Assembly (NCBI GenBank): GCA_964551925.1 | Contig: CAZKFA010000011.1 | Coordinates: 1 to 53,724, forward strand | Length of the DNA stretch: 53,724 bases | Direction: 5' to 3' | Source: CAZKFA01 sp964551925 | Lineage (GTDB): Bacteria > Cyanobacteriota > Vampirovibrionia > LMEP-6097 | Shown here: piece after piece, positions 34,045 to 42,502 of the stretch | How the letters are laid out: each line of letters begins with the position of its first letter | Numbering within the stretch: position 1 is the first letter of the stretch | Notes under the pieces: model-generated | What the model saw: the letters and a program-made list of their open reading frames with translations, nothing else | Database searches by the model: none | Told to the model about the DNA's origin: nothing | Position numbers and translations under genes: made by a program

Positions 34045-34077
34045 CGTATAACATTTTTAGGTTAAGTTTCGGTTAAG
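34045..34077 (-). promoter_or_regulatory. Pho-box-like operator and -10, copy 3
   Basis: On the minus strand CTTAACCG (34077-34070), AAA, CTTAACCT (34066-34059), then TTATAC seven bases later. Cyanobacterial Pho boxes are tandem PyTTAAPyPy(T/A) repeats separated by 3 bp, which this matches at all but one base. Confidence 0.7.
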
Positions 34078-34132
34078 AAATACAGATTTTTGGTGAACTT
34101 TTATTAATTTTAGCTAGAATTAAACTTTATCT

Positions 34133-35626
34133 ATGCAACCAAGCCAGGTTCAACACAGTGTTCTACGTAGCAATATTGAAGCTATTGCTGCAATCGCAGC
34201 TGCTGTAAAAACAACCTTAGGCCCAGCAGGCTTAGATACCATGCTGGTTGATGAATTTGGTAACTCAACTTGTACTAATGATGGTGTAACAATTCTTGAA
34301 AATATAATAATTCAACACCCTGTCGCGAAACTCGCAGTTGAAATCGCAAAGGCACAAGAAGCCAAAGTTGGAGATGGAACTACTAGTATCGTAGTTGTGC
34401 TAGAACGCTTATTAGAAACATCGTATCGATACATAGAACAAGGCATGAGCCCAAACAGGATAGCCCGTTCTATTGAAGTAGCCACGACTGAACTTATCAA
34501 AGAGTTCAAAACAAATAGTCGCGATCTAACCATAACTTCTCAAACATTGATTGCTCTTATTAAAGTTGCAGCACGTGGTGATCGCACAATAAGCAGCTTA
34601 GTTCATAAGGCTCTACTAACAACCGCAGAGCAAAATGGCACAGACTATATTAGTAATGCCGCAAATAGTTACCTTGAAGATACCATTACAACCAGCTCCC
34701 TTATTGACTCTCAAGTACTTGATGGTTTTTTGATCAAGAAAAAACCTCATTTTAATTACCCAAAACAATATACTCAAGCACCTATATTAATTATTGAAGG
34801 AGCTTTTGAGCCCGAGCCAATTTCAACTGAGGCGATTAGCACCAATGAAGGTGTTAAGAGATTCCAGAATAATATCGAATACTTACAAGACACTGCAAAA
34901 CAAATTATTAAAACCGGAGCAAGAATTATTGTCACCAATTCTTCAATGTTTCCAAACACAGAAGAAATTTTTGCCCAAGAGAATATCTTAGTACTAACTC
35001 ACCTAACCAAGAATCAATTACAAACCTTGGCTCACATCACCGGAGCAAAACCACTACTACGCTCACAATTACGCAATGACCCTATTAATACCGCTCTAGG
35101 GAATCTGTCTTCTGCATATTTTCATGAAGACTTGGGAGGCTATGTTTTTAAAGGCAAAGCTCACTATAGACCGACGATTGTCTTAAACGCGCAGACTGAG
35201 ACCGTTCTAGCTGAACAGAAACGTATTTGTTCTGACGCCTCAAAAGTTGCAATCGTTGCCTTAAAAGAAGGTTACCTTCTTGGAGAAGGAGTGGCAGAGC
35301 TCAATCTTGTAAGCACTCTCAAAAATAAAGCAAACCAAGAAGGTCCTTACCCCGCTGCTGGATTTAACATCATGGCAGATGCTTTAACTGCTGTCTTTGA
35401 ACAAATACTTGAGAATGCTGGTTTTGAAGCGCAGACTTATTACAAAAATATAAATTTCAATTCTCAGAACACTCGAGGAGTTGATCTCAACTCAGGCGCC
35501 GTCATTAATCTAGAAGATTTATGCATCTTTGACGCCACTGCCGTAAAGATTTCTATTTATAAAATTGCTAGTGAAATCACTAGTCAAATATTGAGGATTA
35601 ATAAGTTAATCCCTGGAAAATGCTAA
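34133..35626 (+). CDS. Group II-like (thermosome/TCP-1-type) chaperonin, 497 aa
   Basis: The sequence follows archaeal/eukaryotic group II chaperonins rather than GroEL. Equatorial ATP motifs are TLGPAGLDTML (28-38), TNDGVTILE (48-56) and KVGDGTTSIVVV (78-89). The second ATP-domain block has D368 in EQKRICSDA and GEGVAEL (384-390) in place of GGGA-x-E. The C-terminus (GAVINLED... AVKISIYKIASEITSQILRI) matches thermosome phrasing. The apical region is shorter, consistent with 497 rather than ~540 residues, so the helical lid may be reduced. Such proteins in bacteria are called group III chaperonins. The glycine-rich loop is degenerate, so ATPase activity is uncertain. Confidence 0.85.
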   Translation: MQPSQVQHSVLRSNIEAIAAIAAAVKTTLGPAGLDTMLVDEFGNSTCTNDGVTILENIIIQHPVAKLAVEIAKAQEAKVGDGTTSIVVVLERLLETSYRYIEQGMSPNRIARSIEVATTELIKEFKTNSRDLTITSQTLIALIKVAARGDRTISSLVHKALLTTAEQNGTDYISNAANSYLEDTITTSSLIDSQVLDGFLIKKKPHFNYPKQYTQAPILIIEGAFEPEPISTEAISTNEGVKRFQNNIEYLQDTAKQIIKTGARIIVTNSSMFPNTEEIFAQENILVLTHLTKNQLQTLAHITGAKPLLRSQLRNDPINTALGNLSSAYFHEDLGGYVFKGKAHYRPTIVLNAQTETVLAEQKRICSDASKVAIVALKEGYLLGEGVAELNLVSTLKNKANQEGPYPAAGFNIMADALTAVFEQILENAGFEAQTYYKNINFNSQNTRGVDLNSGAVINLEDLCIFDATAVKISIYKIASEITSQILRINKLIPGKC

Positions 35627-35629
35627 AAT
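35621..35629 (+). promoter_or_regulatory. Extended -10 promoter of leuC
   Basis: TGCTAAAAT lies across the end of the chaperonin gene: its TAA is the chaperonin stop codon. Seven bases separate the box from the leuC ATG. Confidence 0.55.
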
Positions 35630-35636
35630 TATATTC

Positions 35637-37004
35637 ATGGGTAAATCTCTCTTTGACAAAGTTTGGGACCAACATGTAGTTGAGAAACTAGCTGGTGATA
35701 ATTATTTGATTTTTATGGATCGCATTGTTGCGCACGAGATCACAACACCTCAAGGTGCAGTGCAGATCGATGAAGAATTTGGTGGACAAATTTTTGATGC
35801 TTCGCGCATTCTTGCTATCAACGACCACGTTGCACCAGCCAAAGACACAGCAACAGCAATTCAAGCCGACTTATTACGTAAATGGGCAAAGAAACACAAT
35901 ATTCGCCATTTTGATATCGGCGAGAATGGTATCTGCCACGTAGTAGCTCCGGAACGTGGTTATGTACAACCAGGTATGACTTTGTGTTGTGGAGATTCTC
36001 ATACTTGCACGAATGGTGCTTTTGCTTGTTTTGCGTTAGGTATAGGCACGACTGCTAACGCGGGTGCCATGCTATCTCAATGCTTATTACTGAAGAAGCC
36101 AAAGGTAATGCGCATCAATATTACAGGTAAGCGTCCAGCTGGAATTTTTGCAAAAGACATAATACTTGCAATTATTAACAAGATTAGTTTTAAGGGTGGT
36201 ACTGGTTATGTTCTTGAGTATACTGGTGATACTATTAAAGATTTATCAATGGAAGAGCGCATGACTATTTGCAATATGGCTATCGAAGCTGGTGCAACTA
36301 GTGGCATGATTGCAGCTGATGAAGTAACTTTTGAATATTTAAGAGATAAAGAACAAATCCCTAAAGACACAAAAGAATTTGAACGCCTCAAAGCCACTTG
36401 GCAACAGTATCAGCCAGATGCTAACGCTCAGTATGATACTGAAGTAGAATTAGATATTAGTAAATTAGAACCAATGGTAACCTGGGGTATCAATCCAGGC
36501 GAAGCGATAAGCACCAGAGGTAGCATTCCGGCAGATGCCGAGAATAAAGCATTAGAGTACATGGAACTAGCTCCTGGAGATAAAGTCGCTGACTTAACTT
36601 TAGATCAAGCTTTCATTGGTAGTTGTACTAACTCACGTATTTCTGACTTGCGTATCGCAGCAGCTATTCTCAAAGGTCACAAAGTTAGTATTCCGACTAT
36701 CATCACCCCAGGCTCACAAGCGGTGAAACGACAAGCTGAAAGAGAAGGTTTGCATGATATTTTCCAAGATGCTGGTGCCCTTTGGACGCATTCTAGCTGT
36801 GGTCCTTGTTTAGGTATGAGCATGGGAGTTGTGGCTCCTGGCAATCGTTGTATCTCAAGTACCAATCGCAACTTCCCAGGACGCATGGGAGCCGGTTCCC
36901 GAGCACATCTAGCAAGCCCAGCGACTGTAGCTGCTTCTAGTATCTATGGCAAAATTATCAGTGCCGAAGATCTTGCTAAAAAGCTTAGTCTTAATAAAAA
37001 TTAA
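35637..37004 (+). CDS. leuC: 3-isopropylmalate dehydratase large subunit
   Basis: LeuC with LeuD isomerises 2- to 3-isopropylmalate in leucine synthesis through a [4Fe-4S] cluster. Cluster ligands are C330 in GSCTNSR and C388/C391 in SSCGPCLG. Other signatures are CCGDSHTCTNGAF near 119-131 and the C-terminal NRNFPGRMG. The 455-residue length and phrasing resemble the LeuC/homoaconitase-like group, so homoaconitase activity cannot be excluded. The small subunit leuD is not in the window. Confidence 0.93.
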   Translation: MGKSLFDKVWDQHVVEKLAGDNYLIFMDRIVAHEITTPQGAVQIDEEFGGQIFDASRILAINDHVAPAKDTATAIQADLLRKWAKKHNIRHFDIGENGICHVVAPERGYVQPGMTLCCGDSHTCTNGAFACFALGIGTTANAGAMLSQCLLLKKPKVMRINITGKRPAGIFAKDIILAIINKISFKGGTGYVLEYTGDTIKDLSMEERMTICNMAIEAGATSGMIAADEVTFEYLRDKEQIPKDTKEFERLKATWQQYQPDANAQYDTEVELDISKLEPMVTWGINPGEAISTRGSIPADAENKALEYMELAPGDKVADLTLDQAFIGSCTNSRISDLRIAAAILKGHKVSIPTIITPGSQAVKRQAEREGLHDIFQDAGALWTHSSCGPCLGMSMGVVAPGNRCISSTNRNFPGRMGAGSRAHLASPATVAASSIYGKIISAEDLAKKLSLNKN

Positions 37005-37019
37005 TCTTCTTAGGCTATA

Positions 37020-37466
37020 GTGCCTAAGCTAAATGACCGATACCTTTATCAACAGCCGGCCTATCTGCCTCCATCAGATAATAGCCACGCTTTTACTGGG
37101 CTATTAATCCCTTTTAGGGCTCCGCTTCGGAGTAGGGATAAAATGCAAGGGGAACCAATGGAAATCAGATTTGAAACTCACGAACTAGCTTCTAAGATAG
37201 TTAATGAGTTATTGAGGCGAAAGCATAAGTTAAAACATAAAAATAGTGAATTTGAGCTCACCGAAGTTTGGACTGGTGACACGAGTTTTACCGAGATACA
37301 AAATTATTACAAAGAAGTCTTGTTAATACTCGAACACAATTACGAAACACGGCGAGACTTAGTACATAAATTAAAAACTCTGCATCAGCAGGGGTTTGAT
37401 TTGAATCAATTTTACCCAACCAATCTATTAGTAGAAGAAGGTTCTTTATTAAGCTTGCTATCATAG
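37020..37466 (+). CDS. Hypothetical protein, up to 148 aa, uncertain start
   Basis: No family recognised. The open frame begins with GTG at 37020, inside a 7-bp palindrome (CTTAGGC/GCCTAAG). Residues 20-41 are encoded by a strong DNA hairpin. An ATG at 37158, preceded by AAGGGGA and a TAAAAT box, gives a 102-residue helical, charged protein and may be the true start. Segments such as EIQNYYKEVLLILEHNYETRRDLVHKLKTLHQQG are helical. It ends 7 bp before the gatD-like gene, so they may be co-expressed. Confidence 0.55.
   Translation: MPKLNDRYLYQQPAYLPPSDNSHAFTGLLIPFRAPLRSRDKMQGEPMEIRFETHELASKIVNELLRRKHKLKHKNSEFELTEVWTGDTSFTEIQNYYKEVLLILEHNYETRRDLVHKLKTLHQQGFDLNQFYPTNLLVEEGSLLSLLS
37107..37139. 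repeat. Nested hairpin inside the 37020 reading frame
   Basis: ATCCC (37107-37111) pairs with GGGAT (37135-37139), and CTCCG (37120-37124) pairs with CGGAG (37128-37132). Such a structure is unusual inside coding DNA and favours the downstream start, or a palindromic insertion read in frame. Confidence 0.5.
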
Positions 37467-37473
37467 AATAAGC

Positions 37474-38241
37474 TTGCTAAAAATCGCCCACCTCTATCCA
37501 AAACTACTCAACCTCTATGGCGACAAAGGTAATATTCTCACTCTCTGTCAGCGCCTAAGTTGGCGTGGGATTAGTTTTGAAGTTAATGAGATAGATATTA
37601 AAGAACACGACAAGAAATTATCAGATTATCATTTATTTTTTATTGGTGGTGGTCAAGACTCACAACAAGAATTAGTTGCTCTAGATTTACTAACAAGAGA
37701 AAATGAATTAGCCTATGTTTTAAATTCTGGTGCTGTGATGCTTGCTATCTGTGGTGGCTATCAATTATTAGGTCATAGTTATGAGACTTCTGATGGTTGT
37801 GCTATTGCTGGGCTAGGTATTATTGATGTCACGACTCAAGCGAAAGCGCGCGAAAAAAACACTAAACAAGATCGCCTTATTGGCAATGTTACAGCAGAAT
37901 TACTAGTAGAGAATTTACAAGGAAAGACTCTAGTTGGTTTTGAGAATCATGCTGGTCGCACTTACATCAAATCAGAGTCCAAGCTCACAAAACCACTCGC
38001 CAAGATCATTAGTGGCTTTGGCAATAATGGCGAAGATGGTTACGAAGGTGCGATTCATAACAATATTTTTGGTACTTACTTGCACGGCAGCTTACTACCT
38101 AAGAATCCTCACTTAGCTGATGAATTGATACTCAGAGCTTTACAATACAGTAAACATGAGTATCTACAATCTCATCACTCTTTGGAAGGTCTCGATGATA
38201 GCCTAGAAAATTTAGCTCACAACTACGCTCTCAAACTATGA
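37474..38241 (+). CDS. gatD: GatD/CobB-type glutamine amidotransferase
   Basis: A class I glutamine amidotransferase of the CobB/CobQ type that hydrolyses glutamine for amidation of a partner's substrate. C93 in LAICGGYQLLGH is the nucleophile and H204 in TYLHGSLL is the catalytic His; IGGGQDSQQ lies near 51-59 and LVGFENHAGRTY near 149-160. This architecture matches GatD, which with MurT amidates lipid II D-glutamate. No murT is visible nearby, so the partner must be elsewhere or the role differs. The start is TTG; glcE overlaps its stop (ATGA). Confidence 0.85.
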   Translation: MLKIAHLYPKLLNLYGDKGNILTLCQRLSWRGISFEVNEIDIKEHDKKLSDYHLFFIGGGQDSQQELVALDLLTRENELAYVLNSGAVMLAICGGYQLLGHSYETSDGCAIAGLGIIDVTTQAKAREKNTKQDRLIGNVTAELLVENLQGKTLVGFENHAGRTYIKSESKLTKPLAKIISGFGNNGEDGYEGAIHNNIFGTYLHGSLLPKNPHLADELILRALQYSKHEYLQSHHSLEGLDDSLENLAHNYALKL

Positions 38242-39227
38242 TAGTTTACCAAGACAAACAAGAAAATATTTTCAGCTCTAAAGCGTACAATGACTCTAAT
38301 CTAAGCGCTCTAACACTTGACTGCAAAGTCCCAGAATATTTAATTGAAGCAGATGACTTAGTAGTAGGAGCACCAGGCGATCTTAGCTTAGCACAATTAG
38401 ACAAAGACCTTAAACAATATGGATTAACATCTACATTAAACGACACAACTTCTAAGCCAATCAGCCAAATACTTTCAGAAGATCGAGATTGTTTTCAATC
38501 GGTGCTAGGTTTATATCTAAAACACATCGACAATAAAGAAACTAAATGTGGCGGCAAGGTAATCAAAAATGTCTCTGGTTACGACATGGCAAAACTATAT
38601 CTTGGCAGTTGTAATTCTCTTGCTATCATAAGCTACGCTTATCTTCGCCTCATCAAGCTACCAGAATATCAAATCCACTCTAAGATTGATTTAGAGCCTA
38701 GCTTTGATCTCTCTTCCATTATTAATTTACATGAAGACTTAGATCTTAGTCTCGATCGCAACATCTTATCGCTACAGCTTAACAGTAATGCTAGCTTAGT
38801 CGAATTAAGACATCACAAACTAGAAACCAAACTCAAAAAAATCTTCGGACCAGAAGCAACTACTACTGTAAGTCCCTTCAACAAAGATTATGCAACAGAG
38901 AAATTAAACGTAAAAATAAAAGCTAGCTTAACTAGCCTATTAACGTTATACCCAAAACTCTGTAAAACAATTACCGACAGAAATATAATACTCAACCAAA
39001 AGAAATTAGAAATAATAATTTACACCGACGAAGTGCCGCAAGATGAACTTAAATATCTTGCTCAAACACACCGTTTCTACGTGCAAGTTTCACCAGTAAA
39101 TCAAAAAAATAAAATAATAGAACGCCAGCTCAATAATCAAAATAATGATGAAATAAAAATCATCCAAAAACTAAAAAAACTTTATGATCCGCATCATAAA
39201 CTAAACCCGGGAATACTCAATGCTTGA
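38238..39227 (+). CDS. glcE: Glycolate oxidase FAD-binding subunit GlcE-like
   Basis: GlcE pairs with GlcD and GlcF in the membrane-associated glycolate dehydrogenase that oxidises glycolate to glyoxylate. The FAD-domain signature CGGKVIKNVSGYDMAKLYLG (about 111-130) is clear, and LVVGAPGDLSLAQL near 42-55 fits the FAD pyrophosphate loop. The N-terminus is short compared with other GlcE proteins, and the total of 329 residues is slightly under average. It overlaps gatD by 4 bp and glcF by 8 bp. glcD is not in the window. Confidence 0.87.
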   Translation: MIVYQDKQENIFSSKAYNDSNLSALTLDCKVPEYLIEADDLVVGAPGDLSLAQLDKDLKQYGLTSTLNDTTSKPISQILSEDRDCFQSVLGLYLKHIDNKETKCGGKVIKNVSGYDMAKLYLGSCNSLAIISYAYLRLIKLPEYQIHSKIDLEPSFDLSSIINLHEDLDLSLDRNILSLQLNSNASLVELRHHKLETKLKKIFGPEATTTVSPFNKDYATEKLNVKIKASLTSLLTLYPKLCKTITDRNIILNQKKLEIIIYTDEVPQDELKYLAQTHRFYVQVSPVNQKNKIIERQLNNQNNDEIKIIQKLKKLYDPHHKLNPGILNA

Positions 39228-40380
39228 CTCCAAATCACTAGAAGACCAGCTTAAGGCTTGCATCCACTGCGGCATGTGCTTACCCGCCTGCCCAACTTAC
39301 GTGGTCACTGGTAACGAAGGTGAGTCCCCGCGTGGACGTTTGTATCTAATCAATGATTTGATACAAAACCAAAACGCAAATCAACAAGCTATAAAGTATC
39401 TAGATGATTGTCTAGGCTGCGCCGCCTGCCAAACTGCCTGCCCATCAGATGTTGAATATATCAGCATCTTAGAGCATGCTAGGCACGAGCATTCTCTAAC
39501 TAACTATAACAAAGGACTAGTAGCTAAATTCCGCAAAATTATTTTTCAATATTTACTAGCAAATCGCTTCTTATTAAATTTACTACGCAAAATATCAAAT
39601 TTCTGCTCACCAATTCTCGAACTACTACCACAACATTACCAAAAGCTGGGAATCAATCTCAGAGCTAGTTACAAAGCAATAAAGACCGATCATTATTATT
39701 ACGCAACACCAATAAGTACAAAAACTCTCAGTTTACCATTGGGCTGTGTTATGGACACGCTTTATAATAGCGTTCACTGGGATACTATTGCCGTTCTCAA
39801 TGCTTGTGGTTATAACGTTTATATTCCACCGAGTAATTGTTGTGGAGCACTAGCTAGTCATAGTGGCGAGCCAAAGCTAGGACACAAACAATTGAATGAA
39901 TCAGTCGAGATCTTCTTAAACAAACCCTATCCTGTTGTCATAAACTCCGCTGGCTGCTCAGCCTTTATTAAAGAACATTCTAAAGCAATACAATGCTTAG
40001 AATTAATTGAAATTTTAGAACAAGCTCCGATATCATTAGCACTCACTGAAGCATTGACAGCTACTTATCATCCAGCCTGTCACCTTAATCATCAGCAAGG
40101 ATTAAGCAAAAACTATCTAAATTTACTCGAACGAATTAAAGGTTTAACTTTAATCGAACTTCCACAAGCAGATCTCTGTTGTGGTTCAGCTGGCTTATAT
40201 AATCTACTCAAACCAAAACTAGCAAACGCAATTGGCAAGCTTAAAGCAGAAAATATCAAACTTACAGCTACTACTACAATCTTAACCGCCAACCCAGGTT
40301 GCATCTCTCAAATTCAAGCCGAACTGGGATTAAATTATAGGGTAATGCACCCAATTAGCCTTATTCAAGCAGCTCTTTGA
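39220..40380 (+). CDS. glcF: Glycolate oxidase iron-sulfur subunit GlcF
   Basis: The electron-transfer subunit of glycolate dehydrogenase. Two [4Fe-4S] motifs are visible: CIHCGMCLPACP (about 14-25) and CLGCAACQTACP (about 66-77). Two CCG domains follow with CCGALASHSGE near 207 and CCGSAGLY near 321. The protein has 386 residues, a normal length. It passes electrons to the quinone pool. A TATACT -10 box for the next gene begins one base after its stop codon. Confidence 0.92.
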   Translation: MLDSKSLEDQLKACIHCGMCLPACPTYVVTGNEGESPRGRLYLINDLIQNQNANQQAIKYLDDCLGCAACQTACPSDVEYISILEHARHEHSLTNYNKGLVAKFRKIIFQYLLANRFLLNLLRKISNFCSPILELLPQHYQKLGINLRASYKAIKTDHYYYATPISTKTLSLPLGCVMDTLYNSVHWDTIAVLNACGYNVYIPPSNCCGALASHSGEPKLGHKQLNESVEIFLNKPYPVVINSAGCSAFIKEHSKAIQCLELIEILEQAPISLALTEALTATYHPACHLNHQQGLSKNYLNLLERIKGLTLIELPQADLCCGSAGLYNLLKPKLANAIGKLKAENIKLTATTTILTANPGCISQIQAELGLNYRVMHPISLIQAAL

Positions 40381-40392
40381 TATACTAAGACT

Positions 40393-40824
40393 ATGAATAG
40401 AATAACAAGTCATGGAATATTATTAAATGAATTTCTTGGTTCACATACCGCATACCCTGATCAAATGAGCGCAGTAACATCAAGATGCGAAAATGCTTTA
40501 GGCACATTAGAATCTGCGATCTCCCACAGAACACTTGTAGCACCAACCCCAGAAGACATCTCTGAGTTACATTGTAACTTATTAGCCAAGCAAGATTCAG
40601 AACCAGCTAAAGCTTTACAATCAACAATTCAATATTGGACTAAATACGAAGCTCTAGCCAAAGCAGCTAAAGCCGTTGCAAGCTGTCTTAAAGAAAATCT
40701 CATCAGCCCTATTGTCAGAGGCTTTGATGCCAATACTAAAGCGCCTGATGCCAAAGGCTTGGCTCTATTAAATCCACTAATACCAAAACGCTTAAAAGAT
40801 CAATTTAATTTAAGCTTGGCGTAA
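40393..40824 (+). CDS. Hypothetical Ala-rich helical protein, 143 aa
   Basis: No recognised family. The protein is mostly helical and rich in Ala, Leu and Ser, without a signal peptide. TATACT ending 6 nt before the ATG predicts a leaderless transcript. It has two Cys in the middle region and no motif of note. The last 25 bp overlap the 3' end of the convergent murC gene. Confidence 0.65.
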   Translation: MNRITSHGILLNEFLGSHTAYPDQMSAVTSRCENALGTLESAISHRTLVAPTPEDISELHCNLLAKQDSEPAKALQSTIQYWTKYEALAKAAKAVASCLKENLISPIVRGFDANTKAPDAKGLALLNPLIPKRLKDQFNLSLA

Positions 40825-42107
40825 GCACTTGCTACTTTAGCGATATTACCAGCACCAACTATAAACAAATAATCACAACCTCTGAGCTGTCCATCAATAC
40901 CAGGTTTGAGAGCAGAGATCATATCAGCATAATTACCCTGGGTAGTTGTATCTTTAATAGAAGCTGGTAAAAATTTCACATTAGGTAGATTAATTTCTGA
41001 GACCATTCTCTCGCTATTGATATTAGCTATATGCTTACTACGTGCCACATAGACATCAGCGATAAGACAGAGATGCTCAGCTGGAAAAGTTTTAAACACC
41101 GCAACAAACTCATCCCAGAACTGCTTAGTACGCTCTGGGTGATGTGGCTGATAAACAAAAACCAATCGCTTAGGATTCAAGCTCAGAGCGGCTTCCAGAA
41201 CAGCTTTAATCTCAGAAGGATGATGAGCATAATCATCATAGACCTTAATTCCATTATAATTATCGTTGATTAACTCAAAACGTCTTTTGATGCCATTGAA
41301 TTGCCTCAATATGGTAATTGATTTGTCCTGAGTAAGACCAAGAGCCTCTGCTGCTTTCATTACTCCTAAGGCATTGAGCTGATTGTGTTTGCCCTTCATC
41401 GACAAACCATAGTCTTCTAATTCAGTCTCAGAATAGGTTATAGCTTCTGGATGAGCTTTAGCATAGGTCGCTAATACGGGATCATCTATATTAATAACTT
41501 TGATCTTAGCTCTATCCAAAAAACCAATAAAACAACTTTTGATCTCTTCAAAACCACCAGGATAATTCTCCAAATGATCTGGCTCAACACAAGTAACTAA
41601 GGCAAGATACGGATTAGTCTTCGTGAAGCTCTTGTCAGACTCATCACCCTCAAGCACAAAATACTCACCCTGACCAGCTTTACCGTTCGTATCATAATCA
41701 ATCAAGATACCGCCAACGGCAAAACTAGGGTCATAATTAGCTTGCTGTAATAGATATGAAAGCATCGCAGAACAAGTAGTCTTGCCGTGAGTACCAGATA
41801 CGACTATTTGTTTGAAACCCTCACTAAGATAATTCAACATGTCTGAACGATGCCAAATCTCAACTTCGCGCTGTTTCAATTCCACAAAATCCACATCATC
41901 ACTAGCAATCGCGGTACTACGCACGACTAAATCAATACCAGCCGGCAATTCAGCCATCTTGCCATAAGACAAATCTCGCTTACAAATTTGCAATTGAGTA
42001 TCTTGTAAACCAAAGTTTTTTTGCTGCTCAAGAATATTAATCAAGGCACTCATGCCGATACCTTCAGCACCAAGAAAGCAAATGTGTTTATATTTAAGTT
42101 TTTGCAA
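40800..42107 (-). CDS. murC: UDP-N-acetylmuramate-L-alanine ligase
   Basis: MurC adds L-Ala to UDP-MurNAc, the first peptide step of peptidoglycan synthesis in the cytosol. The 435-residue protein shows an N-terminal Rossmann region (CFLGAEGIGMSAL, 10-22), the ATP loop SGTHGKTT (104-111), EGDESDKSF near 155-163, and YDDYAHHPSEIKAV near 287-300, the latter typical of MurC. The related Mpl ligase is a possible alternative. It ends by overlapping the 143-residue protein gene and follows rpsT by 5 bp. Confidence 0.9.
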   Translation of the reverse strand: MQKLKYKHICFLGAEGIGMSALINILEQQKNFGLQDTQLQICKRDLSYGKMAELPAGIDLVVRSTAIASDDVDFVELKQREVEIWHRSDMLNYLSEGFKQIVVSGTHGKTTCSAMLSYLLQQANYDPSFAVGGILIDYDTNGKAGQGEYFVLEGDESDKSFTKTNPYLALVTCVEPDHLENYPGGFEEIKSCFIGFLDRAKIKVINIDDPVLATYAKAHPEAITYSETELEDYGLSMKGKHNQLNALGVMKAAEALGLTQDKSITILRQFNGIKRRFELINDNYNGIKVYDDYAHHPSEIKAVLEAALSLNPKRLVFVYQPHHPERTKQFWDEFVAVFKTFPAEHLCLIADVYVARSKHIANINSERMVSEINLPNVKFLPASIKDTTTQGNYADMISALKPGIDGQLRGCDYLFIVGAGNIAKVASAYAKLKLN

Positions 42108-42112
42108 AATTT

Positions 42113-42370
42113 CTAAGCTGCTATTTTCTGTAAAGCTGCAACTAATCTAGCTTTCAAACGTGCTGCCGCATTACGATGAATTAAGTTACGTTTATAAGCT
42201 TTGTCGATCAAACTAAAGGCCTTAGGCAATTTAACCAAAGCTTCGTCCTTGCTTACTGCTTGGCGAACATTCTTGATGGCCGTTCTCATAGCAGATCTCT
42301 GAATAACATTTCTGTTCTCGTTTCTAGCACTTGTTCTGACGCGTTTCTTAGCTGATTTAATCTTAGGCAT
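42113..42370 (-). CDS. rpsT: 30S ribosomal protein S20
   Basis: S20 binds the 5' domain of 16S rRNA during small-subunit assembly. Taking the ATG at 42370 gives an 85-residue basic protein beginning MPKIKSAKKRVRTS, the usual S20 start, with the conserved LIDKAYKRNLIHRNAAARLKARL block. A longer frame lacks homology. TGCTAATAT ends 8 nt before the ATG, so even this highly expressed gene seems leaderless. murC follows after 5 bp. Confidence 0.96.
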   Translation of the reverse strand: MPKIKSAKKRVRTSARNENRNVIQRSAMRTAIKNVRQAVSKDEALVKLPKAFSLIDKAYKRNLIHRNAAARLKARLVAALQKIAA

Positions 42371-42467
42371 AGCTATAGATATTAGCACACGAATATCCGC
42401 CAAATCTAGTTAAGATAAATACACCAGGCTCAGGCACGGGCGAATTATAATAAAAATATTAAGAAAA

Positions 42468-42496
42468 TTGACTTGATTAAATCAATTTCATTATAT
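42468..42496 (+). promoter_or_regulatory. Strong promoter with palindromic spacer before a candidate small RNA
   Basis: TTGACT (42468-42473) and TTATAT (42491-42496) are spaced by 17 bp. The spacer contains a palindrome (TTGATT-A-AATCAA, 42473-42485) that could bind a regulator. No coding region begins within 150 bp. Confidence 0.6.
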
Positions 42497-42502
42497 TAGA
42501 AC

